A DNA stretch of 64,000 nt from Chloroflexi bacterium UBA6622. GTDB taxonomy: Bacteria; Chloroflexota; UBA11872. A program made the position numbers and the translations under genes. How positions within the stretch are numbered: position 1 is the first letter of the stretch; each line of letters opens with the position of its first letter. Positions 28,701 through 36,835 of the stretch are shown in pieces. The notes under the pieces are model-generated. The model worked only from the letters and a program-made list of their open reading frames with translations. It had not been told where the DNA came from and did no database searches. The stretch lies in assembly GCA_002433065.1 (NCBI GenBank), contig DJHK01000010.1, forward strand, positions 10,796 to 74,795. The letters run 5' to 3'.

Positions 28701-30077
28701 TGCGACCCTTGAATGCTCACGCTCGTAGATTTGAACAAAGGCCAGTGCCCAAAGCGCTGCACCGCCGATCACCACAAAAGTTAGAGCCTGCCACCACCGC
28801 TGCGTGTAACGTCGATACCCGTTCCCAGAGAATCGTTGCCACCGCCACAGGCTCGCGAGAGCCCATGCTGTAACAAGTGCCAACGCCGGGTATATCGGAT
28901 GGAAATACCGCATGGTCTTGAGAACTAAGGCCCCAAAAATCACAACATTGATTGCAGCCCAAATCAGGGGAATAGCCAACTCATGATTGCCGGTTCTCCA
29001 CCAACGGCCTACAGCAAGCGCCACGCTTCCAAAAGCTACGAACCCGTAAATAGGCCCGAGACCCCAACGCAACATTTGCTCGAGGGGGTATATCCATACA
29101 CCGGTCGCCGCCCACTGAATACCGGGTGGCCAGTCCACCGCTCCGGTTTGAATCCCCTGTTGCTGCGCAAGCGCGCTGAGAAAATCAGGTGAAACTCTCC
29201 AGTCAAGAACAGATCCCGTCGCGAATGCGTACGGTTGGAAAATCCGAAATGCGAAAGATGAGAACAGCACATAGACGATTAGATGGACCACCCACAGCGT
29301 TCGCGAAGTCCTTCCACCCCAAAAAACGCCGTCTCTAACACCAGCGTGAATCCACCAAGCAGCGAACAGCACCAGTAAGAGCCCGGCACTTAGCTTGCTG
29401 GCCAGGGCAAGCCCCGTTGCAATGCCCGCAAGACCCAGATCACGTGGAAGGCGTAAATCCGCATATCGACATATGAACCATATAGTCAGAGTCGAAAAAA
29501 ACGTGGCAAATGTATCGACGGCAAAGAAGTGCGCAATCTGGATTGAATGCACCGAAAAAGCCATCAGGGCGGCCGCAATTAGCCCGGGCCAGACTCCTAA
29601 ATAACGCCGACCGATCAGGAAGACCAAGAGAACAGTTCCTATGTCGAATGTCGCCGACATCACCCGCCCCACTAGGTACGTGTGGTGGTATCCATCTTTT
29701 CCCAGCAACACCGCGATCTGCTCAACAACAAATATGGGGAACGTCCCGTAGACGAAGAAATCAATCCCATGATTAAACGGGTTCAATGGCGACAGGGTTG
29801 GATCAAAGTAGGTGACCAGATCAGAAGCAGGTCTAATGTTGGTCAAAAGGATGCTGAGAAATCTCTCGTCCGGATGTAGGTGATGGCCCTGATCCCAATC
29901 AAACCCAGTCAACCTAAGGCCAGCAGCCACAGCTACTATCAGTGCAAGAAGCGTTCCTGTCAGGACGTGCCGCACAAGAAAATCCCTACGAAACCCGGTC
30001 GACGCGTCTTCCGAGCTATGCCCAGAAACCAGCACTCTGTACAAATGCGACACCCTGCTCAAGGCAGTCGCTTCCAC
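25710..30077 (-). CDS. Giant membrane protein: GT39-like half fused to Chlor_Arch_YYY (DUF2298) half
   Basis: A 1455-residue protein with about two dozen hydrophobic helices. The N-terminal half (to about residue 620) looks like a PMT/GT39-type lipid-linked sugar transferase, with an HPDER motif at residues 68-72 after the first membrane helix and a soluble segment near residues 460-600. The C-terminal half carries the DUF2298 landmarks KLNYYYFGH near residue 820 and YGDLHPHLMN near residue 957. That family is known mainly from Chloroflexota and archaea. Such proteins are predicted glycosyltransferases, but the substrate is unknown. It starts with GTG, 8 bases after birA. Confidence 0.88.
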   Translation of the reverse strand: MEATALSRVSHLYRVLVSGHSSEDASTGFRRDFLVRHVLTGTLLALIVAVAAGLRLTGFDWDQGHHLHPDERFLSILLTNIRPASDLVTYFDPTLSPLNPFNHGIDFFVYGTFPIFVVEQIAVLLGKDGYHHTYLVGRVMSATFDIGTVLLVFLIGRRYLGVWPGLIAAALMAFSVHSIQIAHFFAVDTFATFFSTLTIWFICRYADLRLPRDLGLAGIATGLALASKLSAGLLLVLFAAWWIHAGVRDGVFWGGRTSRTLWVVHLIVYVLFSSFAFRIFQPYAFATGSVLDWRVSPDFLSALAQQQGIQTGAVDWPPGIQWAATGVWIYPLEQMLRWGLGPIYGFVAFGSVALAVGRWWRTGNHELAIPLIWAAINVVIFGALVLKTMRYFHPIYPALALVTAWALASLWRWQRFSGNGYRRYTQRWWQALTFVVIGGAALWALAFVQIYEREHSRVAASRFVYDHVPPGASIAVEHWDDALPLNVSGRGRDQYVIRELRVFDRDTDAKRRHFAEVLTNSDYVILSSRRGSRPIPRLPQRYPLTAEYYAALSDGSLGFDELARFDSFPSLGPFSFDDRAAEEAFSVYDHPTVVIYERHEKIGALGMISDRLASMDVRGAVQVLPRDATTRQTTLTETEQSSVELRSGWPGQLLERPLGTTQSIVVWFLATWAMGVLIWPLLWLALHHLPDRGYTVARVLGPAGVVIPAWWLSSLGVARFDVPAIVLGTSLAAVVSVIVLWFRGPKFWHSISTSVRLLVAIEFLAVAAFGLMLLIRASNPDLWHPVFGGEKPMDYAHLNAVIRSVQFPPHDPWYAGSKLNYYYFGHVPTAALVKTLGVLPSVAYNLAISSAFSAAAIAVFAAALSFWIHAKRPWREAALVGVVAVGLVLLAGNLQILLQVVSLAQREAGISGVAAMEIPGVVLGGRLAQDFDFWAPTRVIAGTVNEFPWFTFLYGDLHPHLMNYANTGVVLVGVVGLVALGERSRSGWLVGRTSWIIALAPVVLVLAIHRVTNPWDFPAYALITVSGFAYALWRSRSTRSSREMVLGIVAATILVFVGSRMIFWPFHETYVGYYGGVVPTPETTSASNWLLIFGLPIAVLVTHVMNILFGRRVERTTPLMPVVERVLLTISVVMILFSLVALGDGWSARILMVGLVMMGGVAAWRVRESPLDLAPVALFLAGVLLTSIPEFVAVRDDIGRLNTVFKLYLQAWTLLGVGAAFALPSLVRCFTAGGARPLIWARRLWVGGVGLLVVAAVLYPVLSTPHKVGLRIQQTDRTLDGEAYLRGGFIIDQGHEACEVGGEQASSPGVPISLDADHRAIEWIRTNVNGSPTLAETPTTIYRWGGRISAHTGLPTLVAWDWHAKQQHWGNVHQVEARFDDTCELFATLDPWRARTLLSMLNVRLLYVGELERALYEPDAIEKFERMRSMGVRSIYRDGDTVIYRIDDEFSPPVG

Positions 30078-30085
30078 TGCCCCAC

Positions 30086-30868
30086 CTAGCTACCTCCACG
30101 CAGGGAAACATCGCCGTTTCGAATTTTGCGTATCGCACCATCAACCGTTTGCAACAACAACGAGCCATCCCGGTCAAAGCCTGCTACACGTCCCCGGTCA
30201 ATCTCCGTTCCGCTCACCTCAACCTCATGACCCAGCACAGTTGAACGGGCAACCCAATCGTTAAACAATTCAGTCTTAAGGCTTGCTCTGGCGTCAACTG
30301 CACTGAGAATCTCGTCAACCACAAACGCCAACAACTCAGTTCTATCGATAGCTTGGTCAGCGTATTCGGTGATCGCAGACGTTGGCTGACCATCAACAAT
30401 TCCTGGGGCTGTCCCGACATTAATACCGACACCAATCACCGCGTGTGGTTGCTGGACCGATATCAATATGCCTCCTACCTTCGCGTTACCAAGCATTAAG
30501 TCATTTGGCCACTTAATAAGTAATGCAACGCCAACACATTGCTCAATGGCTCGAGCCACGCCAACCGAGGCTGCGATTGTTAGAAGCCCAGCAAGGTCAC
30601 CATCAGTATTCACGTTCCGAACAACGAGTGAAAACATCAGGTTTCCAGGCGCTGCTAACCACGAACGACCCAAACGTCCACGCCCAGATAACTGACGTTC
30701 CGCAACAAATATGGATCCGTGCTGGGCACCATCCTTCAGCTGCTCTAAAGCATCATCTTGAGTGGACCCTGTAACGGCGGCCACATGTACCGGCGCATAC
30801 CGCCGTCGAGCTTGCAAGCTCGACCGCAGACTGTCCTCGTTTAAAGACGACCAGCAGCTGGAACTCAT
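30086..30868 (-). CDS. birA: Biotin-[acetyl-CoA-carboxylase] ligase
   Basis: Activates biotin with ATP and attaches it to the biotin carrier protein of acetyl-CoA carboxylase. The 260-residue protein has TGSTQDDA, the biotinyl-AMP loop GRGRLGRSW near residue 65 and KWPNDLMLGNAKVGGIL near residue 120, then the small C-terminal SH3-like domain. No N-terminal winged helix is present, so it is of the non-repressor type. The DUF2298 gene begins eight bases after its stop, so the two share a transcript. Confidence 0.94.
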   Translation of the reverse strand: MSSSCWSSLNEDSLRSSLQARRRYAPVHVAAVTGSTQDDALEQLKDGAQHGSIFVAERQLSGRGRLGRSWLAAPGNLMFSLVVRNVNTDGDLAGLLTIAASVGVARAIEQCVGVALLIKWPNDLMLGNAKVGGILISVQQPHAVIGVGINVGTAPGIVDGQPTSAITEYADQAIDRTELLAFVVDEILSAVDARASLKTELFNDWVARSTVLGHEVEVSGTEIDRGRVAGFDRDGSLLLQTVDGAIRKIRNGDVSLRGGS

Positions 30869-30990
30869 TAGTTGGCATTACAGCATGATTTAGTGTGACA
30901 AGTCTCGCTAAACAAGAATGTTCGCAAAAGGCTGTAACAACTAATCAGGGGTCAAAATATAGATTTGTCCTACAAACGACTTTTTCCAAC

Positions 30991-31029
30991 GCGGCGTAAC
31001 AGGTATGCTTCCCGCGGTGGGTACGCCGC
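30991..31029. repeat. 8-base inverted repeat upstream of a small gene
   Basis: GCGGCGTA at 30991-30998 is matched by TACGCCGC at 31022-31029, with a 23-base spacer holding a TATGCT (31003-31008) that could be a -10 box. It ends about 30 bases before the GTG of the small gene at 31061. It could be an operator or a leader hairpin; the sequence alone does not decide. Confidence 0.35.
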
Positions 31030-31060
31030 CCCTATGTAACGGTTATAAAAGGAGCAACTC

Positions 31061-31261
31061 GTGGCTTATAGCGTGGTGAGCAAGAAGTCGGGAACTAACT
31101 ACTATCTCCACACACGTGAGGTAACGCTCCGGGGCGGTCGCCAGCAGCGTATTTATTACTTCGCCAAGAAAGAAGGCGATGGTGCACTCGACGCTTTGCC
31201 AGATGGATACGTTGTATCCGAAAACCCGCGAACGGGACTTCCTCTCCTAAAGAAGGGGTAG
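31061..31261 (+). CDS. Small conserved basic protein of unknown function
   Basis: A 66-residue soluble protein (MAYSVVSKKSGTNYYLHTR at its start, ENPRTGLPLLKKG at its end). The pattern of an aromatic and Lys-rich beta region, TLRGGRQQRIYYFAKK, then ALDALPDGYVV, recalls small uncharacterised proteins of Cyanobacteria and Chloroflexota that I know only as hypothetical. It starts with GTG at 31061, eight bases after a strong AAAAGGAG site, and is well set off by non-coding DNA on both sides, which suggests high, independent expression. Confidence 0.82.
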   Translation: MAYSVVSKKSGTNYYLHTREVTLRGGRQQRIYYFAKKEGDGALDALPDGYVVSENPRTGLPLLKKG

Positions 31262-31573
31262 AGCTCCAACAGGTCGGCCTGCTTCGAAGCGTGAAGCTGG
31301 CGCACATCATTAATTTGTCTTGCGGTGATCGCTGTAGGTTACTGCTATGGCGTAACAAGCGTCATGTGAGCTTGGTTCTGTAGACGCGCGCGGTTTCCTG
31401 GCACAAGCTCCGAGGCTGTTTAGCTACGCTGGCAACGGCCAGCACCGCGTATAGTTGCAGCTTTTGTGTATGACCGTTGAGGTTAATCACCACCAAGACG
31501 GTGCCGCCTTAACCCCCATGCCACCACTCTACACCGGGCCCCTATCCCATTCGCAAACATCTAGTGTCGTTCG
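31262..31573. other. Intergenic region of about 310 bases with a hairpin
   Basis: No protein gene, tRNA or known RNA family was recognised between the small gene and glcD. The clearest structure is GCTGGC-AACG-GCCAGC at 31428-31443, a perfect 6-base stem with a 4-base loop. The first run of Ts lies about 18 bases after it, so it is a poor intrinsic terminator for the small gene. The last 100 bases should hold the glcD promoter. Confidence 0.4.
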
Positions 31574-32932
31574 ATGACACAGGCCTTTCTTGACGAACTC
31601 TCGAGAACCGTCGGATACGACAGGCTTATCACAGATCCAGGTCAGCTCATGGCATATGGGTATGACGCGACCATGGGTTACCGGGGTGATCCCAGAGTTG
31701 TATTACTAGCTAGCACGGAAACAGACGTAAGCCAGGCCCTGACAATCGCACTGGCTCACGGGGTTCCATGTGTACCTCGTGGAGGTGCAACAAGTCTCTC
31801 TGCCGCAGTAATCCCACCCTCGGGATCCCTCGTTATCGACACAAACCAAATGCAACGTATTAAGCACTTCGATATCGATCGTCGTCGTGCGACGGTTGAA
31901 CCCGGCGTGGTCACACGTGACTTTCGTGCTTATGCAGCCCGTCGGGGCCTACTGTACCCACCAGACCCATCCTCAGAAGCAACTGCAACAATCGGGGGCA
32001 ATGTTGCAACGAACGCCGGCGGACCTTTTGCTTACAAATATGGGGTGACCCGGGACGCGATTACAGAGCTCCGCGTGGTCACACCCGCCACAGGAATCAT
32101 CGAACTCTCGCGCGGACGTGACGACGTCGTGATTGACATCATCATCGGATCCGAGGGCACCTTGGGCGTCGTCACAGAAATCGGGCTCCAGCTCAAAGCT
32201 ATGCCGGCAATCCATGCCATGCGCGCCGCTGCCTTTCCTAACGGACCAGAAGCGCTGCGAACCGTCGAAGCAATCATTAATCAAGGGGTGGTTCCGGCGA
32301 AACTAGAGTTTCTTGATGACGTCACCATCGAATCCTTAGAACGTGCCCACCCATGGGGATTCCCACGTCAGGCCGGTGGTCTGCTCCTAGCAGAATTAGA
32401 TGGCGACGAGTCAGAAGTAGCCGCCGCGACTACCCAAATTGATGCCATCCTTCAGACGTTTGGCGGCGACGTCGCCACCGTGCGCCCTGATCAAGCGGAG
32501 CGATGGTGGGACGCCCGGCGGGGGATTACAGCGTCCTTGGCCCTAATTCGTCCAGCCAAAATCGGGGAGGACATATGCGTACCACGATCGCAATTAGCCT
32601 CCACCTTCGAAAAGATCAAGGCAGCAGCCAGCGCGGCAGACGTGATCGTCGCGATATTCGGCCATGCAGCCGACGGGACGCTTCATCCAAACCTTCTTTA
32701 TGACCCTGCGGATGAAGATGAAGCAGAACGAGCCACTAATCTTCTAGCAAACGTCGCGGAAGCCGGCCTCGCGGCCGGTGGAATCCTGTCTGGAGAGCAC
32801 GGCCTAGGACGAGTGAAACGACCCTTCGTAAAACGTGCGTATGACCCGCACACGCTCGAGACTATGCGCCGAATAAAGAAAGCCTTCGATCCCGATGGCG
32901 TTATGAATCCTGGGGTAATGTGGCCCGATTAA
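31574..32932 (+). CDS. glcD: FAD-linked oxidase, glycolate oxidase subunit GlcD-like
   Basis: A VAO-family flavoprotein of 452 residues that oxidises glycolate or D-lactate. The FAD-binding domain has VPRGGATSLS near residue 65, PDPSSEATATIGGNVATNAGG near residue 125 and GSEGTLGVVTEIGL near residue 190; the C-terminus has GEHGLGRVKRPFV and AFDPDGVMNPG. In Escherichia coli GlcD works with GlcE and GlcF; here these partners are encoded 18 kb away at 50768-53445. It could instead be an independent D-lactate dehydrogenase. Confidence 0.9.
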   Translation: MTQAFLDELSRTVGYDRLITDPGQLMAYGYDATMGYRGDPRVVLLASTETDVSQALTIALAHGVPCVPRGGATSLSAAVIPPSGSLVIDTNQMQRIKHFDIDRRRATVEPGVVTRDFRAYAARRGLLYPPDPSSEATATIGGNVATNAGGPFAYKYGVTRDAITELRVVTPATGIIELSRGRDDVVIDIIIGSEGTLGVVTEIGLQLKAMPAIHAMRAAAFPNGPEALRTVEAIINQGVVPAKLEFLDDVTIESLERAHPWGFPRQAGGLLLAELDGDESEVAAATTQIDAILQTFGGDVATVRPDQAERWWDARRGITASLALIRPAKIGEDICVPRSQLASTFEKIKAAASAADVIVAIFGHAADGTLHPNLLYDPADEDEAERATNLLANVAEAGLAAGGILSGEHGLGRVKRPFVKRAYDPHTLETMRRIKKAFDPDGVMNPGVMWPD

Positions 32933-33058
32933 CCTCCCAATCGATCAGCGTTCTTTTTCTCCTGATGCGTCTCTCTTCGTCGATCCGCAAGGACACGCTT
33001 CACTTGTTCCCAAACTAATCAGAGCCAGAGTGTGTCGCATGAAGCTGTTGAGAATTGA

Positions 33059-34099
33059 TCAGGTAGCACCCTCTATATCAAGCAAAATCTTGCCGCACTC
33101 ACCACTCATAATGGTCGACATGGCGTCTTCAAAAGCGTTGAGTGAAAAGGTATGGGTCAACATCGGGTCAAGCGTTTCCCCGTGTTGCAGAAGGAACGTT
33201 TCGGTGCGGTACCAGGTATCCCAGATTAAGCGACCGGTCACCCCGTAAATATCCATTCCCCGGAATAGAACATGGTCGGCAACGCTAATTTCAACGGGAG
33301 TTGGGGGAATGCCAAGGAGTACTACCTTCCCACCATTAGCTGAAAGACGCAGTGCTTGCTGAACTGCCCGAGGATGGCCGGACATTTCAAGAGTTCTGGT
33401 GGGGCGTGACCCTAGCGCCGTGATTAACTCCTCATCACATGATTCTGAACTGGCGTCGACGGTGGCGTGAGCTCCCATAGCTAGAGCGAGATTGCGGCGA
33501 TACTCAGAAATGTCGCTGGCAACAATTGGATTGGCTCCGATCGATCGTGCCACCGCGATCGCCATTAAACCCATAGGCCCACAGCCATAAACAGCAAGGG
33601 GTTGGCCCGAAACGTCATATCGCATCGTGGCATGAACAGCGTTGCCTAACGGTTCGAAGAGCGCCGCACGAGAAAGGGGGATTCCATCCGGAACTTTCCA
33701 TGCTAGACGGCTTGGGACAGTCACAAAACTAGCGAAACCACCATTCATATCAATACCCAGAATCCGGAGGTTTTCACAAACATGCGCGTTGCCAGTCCGA
33801 CATGCGCGACATGTGCCATCGAAGACATGGCTTTCGACCGCTACGAGATCTCCTTCGGAAACATTCGCTACACTGGGTCCAAAAGACACGACTTCACCGA
33901 CAATTTCATGACCCAGAGTGACTGGTGTAGGGAAATTAAGTTCCGCCCATGCATCCCACTCATATAGATGACGATCAGAACCGCAAATACCTGCTTTCTT
34001 CACTCGCACCAATATTTCATCTGGTCCAGGCGTGGGTGGATCTATCTCGACGACCTCGACCCCACGCTGAGGTTCCGCTTTTCGTACCGCCAACATCAA
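33059..34099 (-). CDS. Zinc-dependent medium-chain dehydrogenase, threonine dehydrogenase-like
   Basis: A 346-residue MDR-family NAD(P)-dependent alcohol or amino-alcohol dehydrogenase. The catalytic zinc site includes the Cys in KAGICGSD and GHEIVGEV; the NAD site is GCGPMGLMAI near residue 170. LFEPLGNAVHAT resembles L-threonine 3-dehydrogenase. The structural zinc segment reads HVFDGTCRACRTGNAHVC, so the first of its four usual Cys is replaced by Asp, as an acid also does at the same site in some archaeal relatives. The start has ATG at 34099 with a downstream second Met. Confidence 0.9.
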   Translation of the reverse strand: MMLAVRKAEPQRGVEVVEIDPPTPGPDEILVRVKKAGICGSDRHLYEWDAWAELNFPTPVTLGHEIVGEVVSFGPSVANVSEGDLVAVESHVFDGTCRACRTGNAHVCENLRILGIDMNGGFASFVTVPSRLAWKVPDGIPLSRAALFEPLGNAVHATMRYDVSGQPLAVYGCGPMGLMAIAVARSIGANPIVASDISEYRRNLALAMGAHATVDASSESCDEELITALGSRPTRTLEMSGHPRAVQQALRLSANGGKVVLLGIPPTPVEISVADHVLFRGMDIYGVTGRLIWDTWYRTETFLLQHGETLDPMLTHTFSLNAFEDAMSTIMSGECGKILLDIEGAT

Positions 34100-34200
34100 A
34101 TAACTCCTGAATCGATAATATTTCCGATCTTTCCGTTTTTCTGTCTATGCATGACTGGCAACAAAGACCCCTAACTCAACTAAGGCTCCGGCAACGTACT

Positions 34201-34231
34201 TGAGGCCGCAGCCCTGTGGGCTGCGGCCTCA
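34201..34231 (-). terminator. Perfect 14-base stem after the ammonium transporter gene
   Basis: TGAGGCCGCAGCCC at 34201-34214 pairs without mismatch with 34218-34231 across a TGT loop. It lies 27 bases after the stop of the amt gene on the minus strand. No U-run follows on that strand; read on the plus strand a short TCTTTTCT follows at 34251. Likely a transcription terminator or mRNA-protecting hairpin. Confidence 0.65.
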
Positions 34232-34258
34232 TCGTACGAATCTTTTCTCTATCGAAAG

Positions 34259-35689
34259 CTAAGCCGTCTGCGGCTCACCTTCATCGACCGGATACGCTTC
34301 TTCGCCATGCTCGGGCACGTCGAGGCCGGAAATTTCTTCCTCCTCCGTCGCTCGCAAACCAATCGTTGCCTTGAGTACCCGGAACAGGATTAAACCCATC
34401 CCAAGCCCCCACACAACTGCAACCGCTGCCGCAATTACCTGCGCCAAGAGCTGAGAAGCATTCCCCGCGATTAGACCACTCACCCCGTAGGTGCCATCCG
34501 CAAAAATACCGACAGCTAATAGACCCCACACACCCGCAACCCCATGAACCGACGACGCCCCAACGGGATCATCAATCTTGAGTTTGGTGTCGATGATGGA
34601 CACGCCTAACAACATAACGAGGGCACCAATCGCGCCGACGACAACAGCCGCCCATGGGGCGATAAACGCACAGGGCGCGGTCACAGCAACCAGACCAGCC
34701 AAAGCACCATTGCACGAGTCTGCCGCACTAATTCGTCCGGTCTGTAACAGGCGCACATAGGCCGCCGTAACCGCACCGGTAGCGCCAGCCAAGAACGTGT
34801 TAGTGATGATGACGGCAATACGCAGGTTGTTACCGTTCACGGTACTTCCAGCATTAAATCCGAACCAACCGAAGAACAGAATGAAGGTGCCGATAACCAC
34901 GTACAACATGTTGTGGCCTTTTATCTTGCGCACCTCACCATTCGGTCCGTACTTGCCAAGCCGCGCACCAACTGTTGCAGCCCCGGCCAAAGCCAGCATC
35001 CCACCGATCGTGTGTACAACACCAGACCCCGCAAAATCGACCGCCGCTGCACCAATCCAACTCTCAAGCTGTTCGCCGCCGAGCCAGCCATCGCCCCACA
35101 TCCAGTGTCCATAGATCGGATATACGATGGCGGTCACAAGAAAGCTGTATGCCAAATAGGCGGTCACGCGAGTACGTTCGGCCATCGCGCCTGCGACAAT
35201 CGTCGCGGTTGTGGCTGCAAACACCATTTGGAAGAACCAAAACATCGCAGTCGATACGTCGTAGGCCGCGGTTGTCAGAAAGAATCCTGAGTAACCAATG
35301 ATCGCGTTGCCCTCAGCAAGCCCAGGAAACATATCCGACCCCCCGAACATGAAGGCAAATCCGAAGGCCCAAAACGACAATCCGCCCGCAGCAAAGTCGA
35401 GGATGTTCTTAGTCAAATAGTTAACAGTGTTCTTGGCCCGAATCAGGCCGGCACCCAGAAAAGCAAATCCTGCCTGCATAAAAAAGACCAGGGCTCCGGC
35501 CATCAGGGTCCAAACGAATGTAACCCCCGCTGAGGGATCAGCAGCAATCGTGGCTTCGCCTGAGGGATCAGCCTGAGCGAAAACAACACCGCGCACAATT
35601 AGGGCGACGGCTAAGGCCAATATCGTGGCCGTGGAGATGCGAAGAAGGGTCACCCACCGAGGTGACCCGCGAGTCCAAACAAGTGACAT
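34259..35689 (-). CDS. amt: Ammonium transporter, Amt family
   Basis: A 476-residue trimeric ammonium channel of the plasma membrane. An N-terminal signal-type helix is followed by about 11 membrane helices. DFAGSGVVHTIGG near residue 220 holds the first pore His and SSVHGVAGVWGLL near residue 380 the second; YGHWMWGDGWL is the conserved loop. The C-terminal tail is about 60 residues and acidic. No GlnK/GlnB gene is next to it here. A good AGGAG site lies eight or nine bases before the ATG. The stem at 34201-34231 lies downstream. Confidence 0.95.
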   Translation of the reverse strand: MSLVWTRGSPRWVTLLRISTATILALAVALIVRGVVFAQADPSGEATIAADPSAGVTFVWTLMAGALVFFMQAGFAFLGAGLIRAKNTVNYLTKNILDFAAGGLSFWAFGFAFMFGGSDMFPGLAEGNAIIGYSGFFLTTAAYDVSTAMFWFFQMVFAATTATIVAGAMAERTRVTAYLAYSFLVTAIVYPIYGHWMWGDGWLGGEQLESWIGAAAVDFAGSGVVHTIGGMLALAGAATVGARLGKYGPNGEVRKIKGHNMLYVVIGTFILFFGWFGFNAGSTVNGNNLRIAVIITNTFLAGATGAVTAAYVRLLQTGRISAADSCNGALAGLVAVTAPCAFIAPWAAVVVGAIGALVMLLGVSIIDTKLKIDDPVGASSVHGVAGVWGLLAVGIFADGTYGVSGLIAGNASQLLAQVIAAAVAVVWGLGMGLILFRVLKATIGLRATEEEEISGLDVPEHGEEAYPVDEGEPQTA

Positions 35690-35944
35690 GGTGGCGTTCT
35701 CCTATAGTCAATCCAGAGTGAAGTATTGATCTTCATCTCCGGGCGTCGTCGCTCGGAGGCCGCTCACTGCCACGATTATCTTTTTTGGGTGCTCCACCGG
35801 ACCTGCCGTGGCAACTCATGGTTCGGGGTGCCCTGCGAGAATTCCACATCGATTCCCGCGTTACTGGTTTACATGTCTGGATCCGCGATTAGACAAAAGC
35901 CGAATGCCTTAGCGTAGCGCGTTCTCCCATCAACCGTGAAATTG

Positions 35945-36751
35945 CTACATCACAAGATCTTCACCACCATCCGTACCTATGACATTCCCAGAGATCCATC
36001 CAGCATCCGCCACCGTCAACGATGCAATCGCACGAGCAACGTCTTCTGTTGTCGTCAACCGTCCAGCCGGGTTCATCTGCTTCGCTTGCCCCAGCATCTC
36101 TTCATGGCCGGGGATTTTTCGGAGTGCCGGAGTGTCGGTGACACCAGCCCGAATCGCATTAGCGCTAACACCGTATGGGGCAAGTTCCACTGCCAGTTGA
36201 CGAATATGTTGCTCTAGCGCGGCTTTTGCAGCACCGACCGGGCCATAGCTCGGCCAGATCGTCGTTGTGCCCGCACTCGTCATAGCGTAAATCCGGGAGC
36301 CGCTTCCCAGAAAGGCCCGAGACATCAGATCCTGCGCCCAATACACGAGCGAATGCGCCATAAGATCCAAGGTCATATCCATTTGTTTTGGCGTCACGCC
36401 CTGTCCATTTTCAGCTCCCACATATGGAACCGTCGTCCCAAACGCAATGGAATGCATCAGGACTCGAATCGGAGGGGCATCACCGGTGATCTCATCACCG
36501 ACCGCGTCCAAAACAGCCGTTCGAGCATCCGCATCACCAGCATTGACATTAAAGAAACGCGCACGACGACCGCTCGCCTCAATATCCTCCCGCACTGCAT
36601 CCGCCATTGGTTGCGTATTGCGTCGATCCAAGTGAACCCCAATAACATCCATTCCACAGACAGCGAGATAGCGGGCCGTTGCCGCACCAAAACCACTTGA
36701 GGCGCCTAGTACCAGCGCCCAGCCCTCTAACTGTGGCCGTGAGTCACCCAT
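35945..36751 (-). CDS. SDR oxidoreductase, enoyl-ACP reductase-like (FabI/FabL type)
   Basis: A 268-residue short-chain dehydrogenase with the variant active site of enoyl-ACP reductases: Tyr and Lys in SYGPVGAAKAALE are separated by six residues, as in FabI and FabL, instead of the three of ordinary SDRs. The nucleotide site is LGASSGFGAATA. LMHSIAFGTT near residue 110 also recalls FabI. The likely role is the last reduction of fatty acid elongation, but substrate and cofactor are not shown. It stands alone. The 255 bases upstream toward the amt start hold no supported gene. Confidence 0.82.
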   Translation of the reverse strand: MGDSRPQLEGWALVLGASSGFGAATARYLAVCGMDVIGVHLDRRNTQPMADAVREDIEASGRRARFFNVNAGDADARTAVLDAVGDEITGDAPPIRVLMHSIAFGTTVPYVGAENGQGVTPKQMDMTLDLMAHSLVYWAQDLMSRAFLGSGSRIYAMTSAGTTTIWPSYGPVGAAKAALEQHIRQLAVELAPYGVSANAIRAGVTDTPALRKIPGHEEMLGQAKQMNPAGRLTTTEDVARAIASLTVADAGWISGNVIGTDGGEDLVM

Positions 36752-36835
36752 AGTGTCTCCATTACTTGTCCTACAAGAGCATCCTAGCGTGGAACACTAG
36801 TTGACGCGGACATGCCAGCGCTGGAAATTTAGACC

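Noticed and set aside
31262..31573. Known non-coding RNA (tmRNA, RNase P, SRP RNA, 6S) between the small gene and glcD
   Set aside because: None of the conserved sequence cores of these RNAs was found; only a short hairpin remains.
35726..35917. 63-residue plus-strand open frame between amt and the enoyl-reductase-like gene
   Set aside because: No ribosome binding site, low-complexity look and no family; likely chance in an intergenic region.
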